Part shown: one piece after another, positions 52,123 through 63,497 of the stretch
Position numbering within the stretch: position 1 is the stretch's first letter
How the letters are laid out: each line of letters starts with the position of its first letter
Source of the DNA: Arthonia radiata
Lineage: Eukaryota > Ascomycota > Arthoniomycetes > Arthoniales > Arthoniaceae
Reading direction: 5' to 3'
Length of the DNA: 64,000 bases
NCBI GenBank assembly: GCA_002989075.1
Contig: PSQN01000012.1
Coordinates: forward strand, 1,562,480 to 1,626,479
Notes under the pieces: model-generated
The model's input: the letters and a program-made list of their open reading frames with translations, nothing else
What the model was told of the DNA's origin: nothing
The model's database searches: none
Position numbers and translations under genes: made by a program

Positions 52123-53878
52123 TTATAGCAACTGGGCGGGCTTGTGTCGTTCCAGCTGAGGTGTATTTCTGGCTACGCCAGCGCGTTGATAAAATCTCAG
52201 AAATGACTGCAGGAGATTGCGGGGGTTGAAGAAGCTGGACTCTGAGGTAGAACTTACCTCTTCCAGTTGCAGCTCCTCGCGCCACTTGCTTAGGTACCCA
52301 AGTATCTCGTCAGAGTCATCTTCGATTGCTGGGCGATGAAGCCTTAGACGGCGTAGGCTCGCCTTGTGTTCCACTAAGAAGGTGCTGAGCAATATCGTGG
52401 GTACCGGGAAGTGGTGCAGAGTGAGCAATTCGAGACGCCGCCACTGGCAGTTCGTAAAAAGTGATTTCCAGATCACTGTGAGGATGAATCAGTATATGAC
52501 CTATGGACGACGCAGATGCGTGTTTTCGAAGATGAGGTACTACTGACAAGCTGCTCGCTCGCTCAAAATAATGTTCGGCGTCTGGTAGGGAAGCTCACCT
52601 CGAGCGATCGAAAATATTTCTAGTGCTGGGGTCGACGGTATAAGCCCTTTTCATCGTTCATCGTCCATGCGCAGCTGTATTTGCAATCTGGCCTCCAGAT
52701 GGAGTGACTTGAGTCTGCTGAAATCGCATGCGGTGATGTAGGGCGTCACGGTTGGCACATGAAGCTCTGCCGGCTCTGGCTCTAGAATGGATAGATGTGT
52801 GAGTTTGATGCCAGTGCCTGCTCTGGCGTGGAGAGCGAGTAAGAGGCCTTTGAGGCAGTCGTAATGCATTGGTGGGATGCTTGCGGGGCGATTCCGGCCG
52901 CCATCAAAATTTGTAGCGTCACTCAAGCCTTGAATGCGGCATAGCAGTCCGTTGAGGCGGACGTCGTCGAAAAATGCACCTGGACACTAGCTTGTCAGTA
53001 TTCTATCCCCCTAAGAGCACAAGAACCAGTAAAACTCCTTGTAAAATGAGTGTGCGCATGTAGCGCCAGCACCTCGGCCATTGAGAGTCTCAACTCGGAG
53101 AACACAATGTATATGTCGGGAGCTGCAGCTGTACCTTCGCGTCCGACTGTCAGCACAGCACAACGCACGATACCTTGCTGCACATTGATCGCGCCATTGT
53201 GCCGGACACTCAACTCCTATCGTACGAAGCGACCTCGACAGATGAGCGATACGTTGGACGGCAAAGAGAGAGTACTTTATGTGTGTGGGAAATGTCAACT
53301 TACCTTTGAGGGTATTGTGCAAGCCTTCTGGCTCTGCCGTATGTCCAATAGTGAGATTTGATAATTGCGAAAGTCGAGCAAAGCTCTTTCGAAGTATGGA
53401 TTGACTCTCCTTCAAGAGAGCCATCGCGCATATTGCCGCTGGTGGGCCTCGAGTTCCCGCACTTCGGCAGTAAAGTTTGGCACATAGGTTTCAGCCCTGA
53501 AGCCATCAGGAGACTCCTTACGGAGGCTCATCAGAAGCACTTGTAGAGCCGCCCAAGCTATCCCGTATGGTTGCCACTCTTCCGTCATCAGGTAGTCAAG
53601 ATCGAGATGCTCAGGACTGGGGATGTGGCTCCAATAGTGGAAAGTGAATTCAAGCTCCCATGGCAAAGAGCGCAATGTGTCGTGACGCGAAAGGTGATCC
53701 AGAGCCCACAGATGCCGAGGATCGAGCGAAAAGAGCACTGTCGAGAATGCGTGCTTCTGATGACGCTTGCTTCGCATCGCCATCCAGCCCAAGAGCCTGT
53801 CATTCGACTTTTTGCATGTTGTGCGCAACGCAAGTTGACTGGCATTGTCAGTAGACTCCAGTATGTGATGGAGTATCT
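52123..53878 (-). pseudogene. F-box-like family copy B, probable pseudogene
   Basis: On the minus strand the order of blocks equals copies A and C: EILHHILES...LALRTTCKKSNDRLL, then HAFSTVLFSLDPRHLWALDHLSRHDTLRSLPWEL, then AWAALQVLLMSLRKE, LSNLTIGHTAEPEGL, LLLALHARAGTGIKLTHLSILEPEP and finally LGYLSKWREELQLEE. Two lesions are visible. Near 53417 the frame is lost within 'cgatggctctcttgaagg' by one missing or two extra bases. At about 52650 a TGA stands exactly where copy C has Trp. A 322-nt intron (52980-53301) interrupts it. Its 5' exon before 53878 was not found. It probably no longer makes a full protein, unless the frameshift is a sequencing error. Confidence 0.65.
52980..53301 (-). repeat. 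Long intron of copy B, possible pair of introner-like units
   Basis: The donor GTAAGT and the acceptor GTGTCCAG with an ACTGAC branch site flank 322 nt. About halfway, 'gttgtgctgacagtcgg' resembles the 3' box of the GST units (gctgtgctgacatc), and the second half ends with its own branch site. The length is near twice 160. Similarity elsewhere is too weak to be sure. Confidence 0.3.
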
Positions 53879-54681
53879 CTGTATTGAGTCAGCTGTAGAA
53901 TCACGCTTCCAGACATGACGCGGTACAGACCCTCTGGACAGCTGACTAGCACAGGGTTTGTGTTGGACGTCATTGTATTTTTAGAAGGTCAAATAATCGC
54001 TGGTGAAAGGAAGAGCAACAGGAGTAGATACGGGGCAGAACAGCTTAAGTATTCTGCAGAGCCTCTCCATGGCGGCAGCAAGAGTCGTGACCATACCCAG
54101 TCGAGCGTCCGCCTGTGTTGTGCTACGCAAAAGACGCGATGGCAGTGAGACACGCTAGAACGCCGATATGATCATTTGGCCCCCGGCAATTGATAGAGCT
54201 AATCGTACGCGGTTTGCCGATACGAATAGGTCTAATCGTCGTCGGTTAGTTACTAAACGGAAGGGAATAGGCAAAAATGCGGCTCGAGGCAAATATCGTC
54301 CTCAGCTCCGGGTGTTGGCCATTTCAGTGAGATGTCGTGATCTATGGAGCAGTGCTGTGCTTCTTGCAGAGTCGGAAGGTGCATGGAAAGATTGTAGAGA
54401 CCGCATTGAAGGTTGAGTTCGCAGTTCCCGTCAATATACAATCATGACGCTAAGCCTATTCGGGCCGTTATACTTAGAGCTCAAATTCGTCGAGAGATCC
54501 AAGCAATAAGGCTCGCTCAAAGCTGACGATCACAAACTACTAGAAACAATACAGATAGGCAGGTATAATAGAATCTTCTAAGGCGTCACTAACTGTACAA
54601 ATCATTCACCACAGTGTTTTCCTCAGCCCAGATTCGGTAGTGTTGTGGATGGAATGCCAAATGTGCAAACCGAATCATCAG
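53879..54681. other. Spacer between copies B and C
   Basis: There is 803 bp. It should include the missing 5' exon and promoter of copy B. The part near 54160-54260 contains a short repeated phrase (taatcgtacgcggtttgcc / taatcgtcgtcggttagtt, about 40 bp apart). No gene is recognised. Confidence 0.35.
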
Positions 54682-56299
54682 CTATTCGAAACCCTGTTGA
54701 CTCAATAGGAACTTGCCGGCATCAAAATAAGTGCAATCAGTATTGTCGTCAGATGCATGAAGCAGAAGCTCTTCGAGCAGTTTTTCCTCTTCTGAAGACA
54801 ACGGCTCTTGCACGACGCCGTCAGAAGGTTCTGTACTTTCATTTCGAGAAGGTCTACTCTTGCGGACCTCATCAATGCTGCATGTCTTGTCTATCAACAA
54901 GCTAGCCTCAGTGAGTGAGAGCGTCTGTCGCCATTTATCGAGATAAGCAGCATACTCCGCTAGATGCCCGGGAAGCATGGCTCGGCAAAGTCTCAATTGT
55001 GACAGCGTCGCTGCGTGAAGGAGGAGGAAGTCATCCTATAGAAGCGTCAGAGCTCGAGTCTTAGACCGAGGTCGGGCTCTCAAGTTTATTCTTACCAATA
55101 CTGCAGCGTGAACGACAACCCTCAGTCTCAATGATTGCAGATGCTTTAGCTTGACGTCTTTGAAGACTGCCAAGAACATCTCTGTCGCTACTCTCATTTG
55201 GTCGCTGGCCTGGAGTAATCCATTACCCCGTGCAACGGATAGTACTCGTAAGCCTTCGGCTGCATTGACCACTTGTTGCCAACCTGTTCCAACGTTGACA
55301 TGACGCATCGCGACGCTGAGCTCGATATGAAGAGACTCTACCGCGAAACTCTGCATATCAGAGAGCTGTCGAGGCATCCGGTAAGCGGCTCGTGTAGCAG
55401 AAGAGGGTGCGTACACTGCAAGGTCTGTGATTCGAGTCTCTGCCTGCGTTCAGTGTCAACAAGAACCTCTGTTGGGGCCACATCATACGCGAAAGCCACT
55501 GGTCTTCGTTCCTAATTTAGAGTGGGGCACGTGGGGAAGTGTAAGCACCGACTTACTCTCCGCATCGCCAGGACCAGGGCTTCAACAGCATTTCGCTCAG
55601 CTTGTCTAATGGGTCTGACTCTGGGAAGATCGTTTGAGAAGTTGAATACAGCAGTCAAAGCTGTACTAGACGCCAGCTCATTTGTATCAACGAGACCAAT
55701 CTGATCTACGAATGTAGCCTTCAAAGATCTCGTCTCGCAAAGATCCTCGCCTGTCTCTCCCATTGCAAACTTGCTAAGACTGGGAAGCTTGATCAAGATG
55801 CCGCTTAGAAGCTCGACGCCGGCCTCACTTTTGAGGTAGCTTGTGTAGAGATTTTGATACCGTGTAAGTTCTTCTACCTCGGTGAAACGATCCAATGTGT
55901 GTTCAATAGGATGTGGGTTCGGCAGCTCACCACGGAGCGCCAGCAGGTATAGCTGCAGCGTACCCCAAGACTCATGGTATCGGGGTAGCCAAGCACCGTC
56001 CTTGATGTATTGAAGCCCTAGATGACTTGGGCTACGCGCATACGACTTGTCGAGATAGCTATACTTCACGATCCACGGCAAGTGACGCAGGTGTTCCCGA
56101 CGTGCGAGGAAGTCAAGTCCTTCGAGATATGCGGGACATAGATTCAATGTGACCGTCGAGAAAGGATGTACTAGGCGAGCAAGCGTCCAAAGACGCATCT
56201 GGTTGGCTATCACATCGTTGAAGTATCTGCAGGACGCACGGAGAGGCAAGATGATGTCTTTGTGTGCGCGGGCATGCCAGACCAGCTCGTGTAGTACAT
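54682..56299 (-). CDS. F-box-like family copy C (5' end incomplete)
   Basis: The model is complement(54682-55035, 55096-55443, 55557-56299), with introns of 60 and 113 nt. It reads VLHELVWHARAHKDIILPLRASCRYFNDVIANQMRLW (F-box-like), HPFSTVTLNLCPAYLEGLDFLARREHLRHLPW, ESWGTLQLYLLALRGELPN, LPSLSKFAMGET, LVLAMRRAETRITDLAVYAPS, SLHIELSVAMRHV and LDKWRQTLSLTEASLL, ending KFLLSQQGFE. Each block has a counterpart in copies A and B, which also settled the splice choice at 55443. The acceptor at 56300 (CCCGCAG) requires an upstream exon ending in phase 1. The obvious candidate (ATGAGGAGC at about 56360) is in the wrong phase, so the start is unresolved. Function is unknown. Introns are ordinary, unlike those of A and B. 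Confidence 0.6.
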
Positions 56300-58083
56300 C
56301 TGCGGGATCGTGGTCAGCAATGCGGCAGGTGCCTCACCAAGTCAATTGAGAGCTCCTCATGACGCTTAATGGACTTTGAGGCCCATGACTATGGCCGCGA
56401 CTGAGAGCCTACCTGTTGGACAGCTGAGTATGCTCTTGCCTCCCATTCCGACTACGCCCCCTCGTCGACCGCATATGAGTCCGTGGACGGCCAGGGAGAT
56501 GCCGCTGTCACCACGAGTGAGAAAGCCATAGTAAGAATGATCGTGTTGCGCTCCGCCTGCAGGTGGTAGGCAGATGAGTCGCGAGAAGCCGACGCGCGAG
56601 TCATGTTTTCTTGGCGCGTTTTCTTGGCGCATCCTTCTCAACGGCATGGACTGACCAACCTTGGAGAACTCTTTCGTTTCGCGGCATGAACATGTTCGCT
56701 GTAGTTCGAGCGCGAGTACGATCTGGAAGCCCATTCTCTCCCCGGCGCCTCTTCGTCCTGGCTTCGCGCCGGTCGCTGGCCGCATTCTGTGGCATTACAT
56801 AAGCCCCTGAGCACAAGACAGCCACTTCCTGCACCAGCGATTCGAACGCGGGTACGAAAGCCTCGCATGTGTGTCTCAGTAGGGCGTATCGTTGCTTGCT
56901 GACAATGCGTTGCGTGGGAAATGAGATCCGCAAGGCCCCGACCGAGGAAGACCTGCGATGCCTTTTGTCAACGGCGGTGCGACCCAAGTATCTACGGAAC
57001 AGTAGATCGTTCCATCGAGATAACTCTGCTTGCTATCTGGCATTCGATATGTATCTGACTGAATAGAGTACGTGCGAGACTGTTGTTCATGAGAAAGACT
57101 TCGAAGGGCCATTCAAAGACTGACTTGCTGGGCTCATACAACAAACCGAGCATCTGGGGCAACACGAAGGTCGAATAATGCATACTATATCTGGGTACTG
57201 GACTATCTCGGGCGGACGGCAAATAGTACGACTATCATTGCAGCCAAAAGTCAAACTGCGAGATGCTCGGCTTGCGTTCTCTAGGCTCTTCTTCCACCGC
57301 CAGACATCGGCATGTGCCCCATGTCCACGCTGTTGTGGCCTGCCTCGATTACTGAAATGAGAAGACCAAGCAGCACGTGGCAACTTTCTGCATCCCCCGA
57401 TCCCAATCTGGCAAGTTTTCGGACAAGCAACGTGCGTGTCGAGACAGGTCGATTCAACGGTTTGTCGTTGCTGTGTTACGGCGGGTGGAAGAGTGACGTT
57501 TCCCATTCCCACTGTCGATAGCTGCCACTAGTAGACTTTTCAAAGTCTCCAGGGCCGTCTATGTCTCAACGCTATGCTAAGGAAACACACCGGCGTCAAT
57601 GAGATTAGATGCAGCAGCAAGCGCATGAAGAAGGGCCCATCCTCGCTCTCAAACCTGAAGAGAGCTTGGCATGCACACCCTCGATTGCATTCACGCGCTC
57701 AACTAACCGTATGTCTTGACACAAGTGCTTTAACGAGTCTTTTTGTGCTTGATCAACTGGAGTGGTACGGATTCTATGCGGCTCTGGCGAGACCAATCTT
57801 ACCAGGCGCCAAGCGCAATACATTGATCTGAAGGAGCATTGGCAACGTTTGAGTATTGCCTGAGTAACACAAACGCCACAGTCCGCAAGCACCACTAGCA
57901 CTGAGACTAAGTTTAGGCGCGTCGACACGGAGCAAGAGGATCAAATGGCTTACAGACATGGTCCAAAAGCTGAGATATTGAGAGGTCGTGGAAAGATTGG
58001 CCCAGTATAAAAGGTAATCCTAGAACCTTCACTTGCAGCTCGTCTGATGATCCCTTCCGAAAGACGCTTCAAAGACATTAGAA
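56300..58083. other. Long region without a convincing gene
   Basis: There is 1.8 kb. Minus-strand frames of 107-141 codons (56366-56785, 56601-56987, 57087-57512, 57605-57928) are open but show no domains, and no splice chain joins them well. The 128-codon one (56601-56987) ends in a Lys/Arg-rich tail encoded by a 13-bp tandem repeat (ttttcttggcgcN twice near 56604-56629 on the plus strand). A short or decayed gene cannot be excluded. Confidence 0.35.
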
Positions 58084-60251
58084 ATGCCCAGCATGCCTTC
58101 GGCGCCAGGAACACTTGCCATTGTCGCGGCTCTTATCCTGACCCGAGTCTCAGCATACTTCCGCAAGACCTGTGGCAATGTGCAGACTGGTCGTATTGAT
58201 CCTCTGGTATCGCCAGGCACCGTTGCTGGACATGCTCACACTATCGTGGGAGCTTCGAGTACTTAATGACCAAGCTTTCATTATCACGAAAGTCGCTTAC
58301 ATGCGGAGCAGATCTGGAGATCGACAGCACGTTTGAAACCCTCCAAAGGTCAGATTGCACTTCATGCGAGATCACCTCGGACAAGTCCGCCTATTGGACG
58401 CCACTGCTGTACTATCAGCGCGCGAATGGTTCTATCATTGAGGTCCCTCATGATGGCACGGTCGTCTACTATCTTGGTCGGGGTGACAACACCACTCTCG
58501 AAGTTTTCCCTCCTGGCTTGCGCATACTTTCTGGAAGCACAACTGCTCGATCATACGATAGCAGTGGGTTTGCTACTGTTTCCGCTACTACCTACACTTG
58601 GTCTGATTATCACAGCTACAATGACCTATGACAATGGCCGCCCAGTTGTCGACCGGGTAAATTTCGCCTGCCTCACGATCAGCCCCTGCCTGAGACACCA
58701 GGTATGCAGCGAACTGATTGCCCATACGGACTACGCGCCCAACTTCAGTTCCAAAGCTGCTGGAACGGCAGAGATCTGTACCTACCCGACAATAACCACG
58801 TGGCATACATGAGCCAGATTGACAATGGTGTCTGCCTACCAACACATCCTCACCACTTCGTCCACCTTTTCTTTGAGGTGCTGTACAGCGTCGCATCTGT
58901 TGATCAAAGCGACGGAGGCAAGTTTGTCTTTCCGCAAGGAGACACAACAGGCTACGGCTTCCACGGTGACTTCTTCAATGGTTGGGACACGATGGTGCTG
59001 ACAGCCGCTCTTGCTGGTGGAGCGAATAGCTGTGCGTATGACAGTAATAACCTGCTCACTACGTGTCCGGCCTTTTATGGCCAGTTTGAGCCTGCTGTCA
59101 ACTACAACTGTCCGGAGAAGCCACCCATCTACAATGAAGTCGGTATGTGAGGATAGCTAGGGCTGTGCTTTTCTCTCTCGGGATGAATCTTGAGCTAACG
59201 CTCATGCAGTCCACGGCAACGTCGGCACATCTCTCCCAGGCTGCAACAATATCGTCAGTGGACCAAACGCAGCCGGGCCGAATGATAACAAGTGCCCAGC
59301 AGGTGGCAACCACCCCACCCCCGTCCGCAATAACCCCTCCGCAGCTCAGACACCAGTGATCCGCGCATCGCCAACAAAAGGGCAAGCAGTGGGCAACTCC
59401 AGATTCGTCTACGCCGGCTGCTTCGCCGATGACGCTGGTGGCACAAGAACTCTTTCATCACGCACGTTTTCCGACCCCGGCATGACCATCCAGAGATGCC
59501 AGACCTACTGCAGCGGCCTCAATCCACCTTACAAATACGCCGGTGTGGAGTATGGTAACGAGTGTTACTGCGGGAATAACGTACAGCAGCCGTTGGCAGC
59601 AAATCAGACGTACTGCACGATGCATTGTGCTGGGTCGCAGACTCAGTAAGTCACTTGCCCCGCTCTTGACCATGCCTCGTAGATACTGACAAGCCGCTAG
59701 AGTCTGCGGTGGAAGAGGCCTCATGAGCGTCTTCAACAACACCAATATCTCGCCTTCGCAGACCGTGCCGGACGGAGCGGGACCTACTGGTGCGGCTGCT
59801 GGCCAATACAAAGGATACGCTTCAGAAGGCACGAATGGCCGGGCTTTGACAGGCGCTTCGTTTGTTGATGCCGATCGTATGACATTGGAGGCTTGTGGGT
59901 CTTTCTGCTTTGGCAAGGGGTTCACGCTTGCTGGTGCGGAGTACAGCCAGGAATGTTTCTGTGAGTGCACTCGCCGAATCCAACGGACAAAGATTTCGCT
60001 GACACTACGCAGGCGGCAACTCACTCGTTAATGGCGTGCAGCTGCTGACTGACAACTCGACTTGCAACATGCTTTGTAAGGGCAACAGTGGCGAGGTTTG
60101 TGCGGTCCGAGTAGGCTGTCTGTGTTCTCCAAGCCACCGTGATGGGCGATGTATGATACGTCACCGTAGCCGGCGGATCAAGGTGGAAGGAAATTGTGAG
60201 GCTCGACAAGCGCGGTGCGCAGGTTTGCGACATCCCTTACCGGATTCGTGA
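58084..60251 (+). CDS. Secreted DUF1996 plus tandem WSC-domain protein with two frameshifts
   Basis: Exons are 58084-58258, 58312-58563, 58616-59142, 59210-59645, 59701-59960 and 60013 onward, with introns of 49-67 nt. A signal peptide (LAIVAALILTRVSA) leads to DUF1996: CGNVQTGRIDPLVSPGTVAGHAHTIVGAS, SCEITSDKSAYWTPLLYYQ, TMTYDNGRPVVDRVNFACL, then CPYGLRAQLQFQSCWNGRDLY and GYGFHGDFFNGWD. Two WSC domains follow (YAGCFADDAGGTRTLSS...CYCGNN; YKGYASEGTNGRAL...ECFC). WSC domains bind wall glycans. The frame breaks near 58671-58680 (FACL to PLPETPGMQRTDC) and again near 60101. Correcting the latter would give CGGPSRLSVFSKPP and a stop at 60142. As written, translation continues off-family to 60251. 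It is either a recent pseudogene or carries assembly errors. Confidence 0.75.
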
Positions 60252-61496
60252 TGATTACGACGGAGCTGGCCGCGGCAATCTTCAGGCCCTTCATGAAATC
60301 CCCAAAATCCCTCTTGAATTGTCTATCGAGCCAAATTTCCACTAATACCCAACGCATGTCAGTTCCTTGCGAATGGCGCCTATTGAGAGTGATGCAGGAA
60401 AATGGAAAGTATCATACAACAAAGTCAAGTACTTTTCTCTCCGCAATCAAGTTGTACACGGAATTCGCAATTCTTGAGGCCAAGAATAGGTAACGGCTGA
60501 CAGACATGCACGCTGTGAAAATTCGCGTGTGATAGCGAAAAGGATGTGAACCTCTATTGAATTGAAAAGGAATCTCTAATCATGATTTAGACATTCACAC
60601 TTTTCGCTGCGACACTGAATTCACGTATTCATGATAACGGACACTTCTGGGTGTCGAACACTTCTGGGTGTCGAGTCTTCGACAGTGCGCAGAGCATATC
60701 GCCTTGAGGCCCAGTTCTCGGAAAGTCTTTTAGTTCAGTACCGCAGGGGTATGAGCTCTAAAACCGAGGGCTTCGAGCAGGATTTCTACAACCGTCTGCG
60801 CTGAGTTCTGAGCGCTTATTCGAAGTCGACTTGAAATAGAGTCGATTGCCGGACGATGGCACATTGCGATGCAGAGCCCAAGGGCAGTAGAGTATTGCGT
60901 TCAGCATTGAATAATTTCTACTCCGCCAGCCACTCGGCGCTTTAAGAGGGGAACAGAGAGCAGCATCCATACTATGCCGGAGCTTGAGCCGTCTGAGAAA
61001 ATCGACTCGCAGACGAAGCGGTATACGTCTGAAGCATGCTGGATTCATCTGAACTTTTGGCCAGAGCTGGCTTTGGACGAAATTGAATGGATGAGCTGTT
61101 CAGCGACCTCGGTTTGCTAGTGAGCCTGTGTGCTTGGCATTCTGGACCTCGATTGCCCGTCGAAGCCTAAATCAATGGCATCTGCACCATTAAAGGAGTG
61201 AGGCATTTGCTGCTATGAGAAATTTTCCCGAAATAGAGCAAAGTATTGCCAAATGCGATCGCGATGCTGCCAGGCACAAACGGAACTAACGCCATCGACC
61301 AATCATACGCCACGCTAAGGCCAATGGCGCCGCCGAGCAGGGGCGTTTGCTCACGTAAAAGTTTTGGCAGCGTCGTCATCTGGAAGGTGCCACCCAGATG
61401 GATTGAAGAATACAAACTGCACAGCCGGCGACCCTTCTCTCCTTCATCCTTACGTTCCTTACTTTCTCCTACTTCAGCCCTTCGTTGACCATAACC
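60252..61496. other. Intergenic region with a small tandem repeat
   Basis: There is 1.2 kb with no convincing gene. A 155-codon minus-strand frame (61167-61634) runs antisense into the GH17 start and looks fortuitous. The last 80 bp (ctctccttcatccttacg and on) are pyrimidine-rich, a normal fungal leader for the glucanase. Confidence 0.4.
60641..60674. repeat. 17-bp perfect tandem duplication with palindromic arms
   Basis: The word acacttctgggtgtcga occurs twice in direct succession (60641-60657 and 60658-60674). Each copy with its preceding g forms gacac...gtgtc arms, a short hairpin. No gene is nearby; the role is unknown. Confidence 0.8.
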
Positions 61497-63497
61497 ATGT
61501 ATTCCAAGCTTATTGCACTCGGGCTGTTGGCTGGCGGAGTTGCTGCTCAAGCCGCCAAAGGCTTCAACTATGGTAGCACACTCACTAACAACGCTCCAAA
61601 ACTCCAGCAAGACTTCGAAGCCGAGTTCAATCAAGCTAAGGCCATCGCCGGAGGCCCGGGTTTCACCAGTGCTCGCATTTGTAGGTGTTAACAGGGTTCT
61701 GAGACCTAATTGATTGCTGACTGCTTGCTCTCAGACACCATGATCCAAGGTGGCTCAGCCAATACGCCAATATCTGCTATTCCTGCGGCAATTGCAACCC
61801 AAACTCGTCTCCTCCTCGGCCTTTGGGCGTCAGCTGGCGAAGGAGGCATCCAAAATGAGATTGCTGCTCTCACCGCCGCGATCTCCCAGTACGGCACTGC
61901 CTTCACCAGCCTGATTGACGGCATCTCTGTTGGTTCTGAAGACCTCTACCGCATCTCACCCACCGGCGTCATCAACATGAGTGGCGTTGGTGCTGGACCT
62001 GCTGAGGTTGCCAACTACATCAACCAGGTTCGCAATGCTATCGCCAACACCGCTGCAAGTGGCGCTCTCGTAGGTCACGTCGACACCTGGACTGCCTGGG
62101 TCAATGGCAGCAACCAAGCCGTTATTGATGCTTCTGACTTCATCGGAATGGATGCCTATCCCTACTTCCAGAACACCATTGCCAACAGCATCGAGCTCGG
62201 TCAGGCAGTCTTCAACGACGCTCTTGGTGCCACTCGCGGCGCTGTCGGTGGCAAGCCCGTGTGGATCACCGAGACCGGCTGGCCTGTCAGCGGACCTCAG
62301 GAAAACCAAGCAGTTGCCAGCATTCCGAACGCTGAGACTTACTGGAAGGCCGTCGGTTGCCAGTACTTCGGCAACACCAACACATGGTGGTACACTCTCC
62401 AAGACGCTCTTCCCGACACGCCTTCTCCCAGCTTCGGTATCGTCGGCGCTGCGGGCGGCACTACGCCTCTCTTCGACCTTTCTTGCTCAGGTGCCGCCAG
62501 CTCCTCCATCTCAGGTCCCAGTGCCTCCGCGCAGGCAAGCTCAGTCGCCTCTCAGGTCTCGTTGGCCGCGACCGGTGGCAGCGCTGCTCCTACGCCAGAC
62601 TCTGGATCGCCTGGCCCATCTGCGCTCCAAGGCTCTTCAGCTGCTGCCTCCGCTCCCTCGGGTTCCGTGAGTAGCGCTCACTTGGCTCCTGCTGGTTCGT
62701 CGGCCGCCAACAGCGCCGCTGGATCTTCGGTTCCTGCTGCTAGCGGTGGCGCACCTCCTGCTGGAACGACCATCTACGAGACCACGTCTCTCTGCCCAGT
62801 GACAATGACTGGTGCTAGCGGTGCAGTCTCTACGGTGCTTTCGACTTCCACCTTCACCGTCACGACCTGCCCAGGTGGGTGCTCCAAAGCAGCAACTGCT
62901 GCCCCTGTGGCGTCTTCTTCTGTTGTCGCATCTGGCGCTCCAGCTCCACCACAATCCGCAGCCCCTCAGGCTCCAGCTCCGGCCCCGTCTGCCTCTTCTG
63001 CGGCCGGTGCGTGCCCAGCGTCGCTATCTGGTACTTATGAGTATCCTCATCTGATTGTGCCCATCGACAAGAACCAGCCGACAAAGGCTTTGGGAACGAG
63101 CTACAACGGCACTGTCTCCTCGACCGTGAGCAGCATCTTCAATTTCGATATCCCGCCCGTTGACGCTGGAAAGACGTGCAGTCTCGTCTTCCTCCTTCCC
63201 AACAAGCAGGACCTTCAGACTAGTAATTATGAGCTCTCAGGTTCTGGCGGTCTCGACATCAAGGGTCTGAGCGCGCCCGCAGATGAGCACACTAGCTACT
63301 CCAACGTTCCCGCCGTCTCTGGAAATGCTGGATCAATTCCAAGCGTCGCGCCTGGCAACTCCTACACTATCAGCTCTGGACCCTGTGCCGCTGGGCAGCG
63401 TATTGGATACGAGGTCAGCGCCACCGGAAGCCTTGGCCTCAATTACTTCCAAGACTACAACCCGCACCCTGTGGGTCTGTACATCACAGTCTGCTGA
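61497..63497 (+). CDS. GH17 glucan endo-1,3-beta-glucosidase with But2-type C-terminal domain
   Basis: The model is join(61497-61680, 61735-63497), 648 residues, one 54-nt intron (GTAGGT to CTCAG, GCTGAC branch). A signal peptide ([17 protein letters not shown]) precedes [11 protein letters not shown], the start of the GH17 barrel. [12 protein letters not shown] carries the acid/base Glu, and [14 protein letters not shown] the nucleophile Glu. [11 protein letters not shown] closes the catalytic domain near residue 310. A long Ser/Ala/Pro linker with a [10 protein letters not shown]...TVTTCPGGC block follows. The last 150 residues ([25 protein letters not shown]...IFNFDIP...GLYITVC) match the But2/ubiquitin-3-binding-protein C-terminal domain of fungal secreted proteins. 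EglC-type enzymes cut beta-1,3-glucan during wall remodelling. There is no GPI signal; the But2-like domain replaces it. Confidence 0.88.

Noticed and set aside
54160-54260. Possible CRISPR-like or short tandem repeat
   Set aside because: There are only two imperfect copies of a short phrase, and CRISPR arrays do not occur in fungal nuclear genomes.
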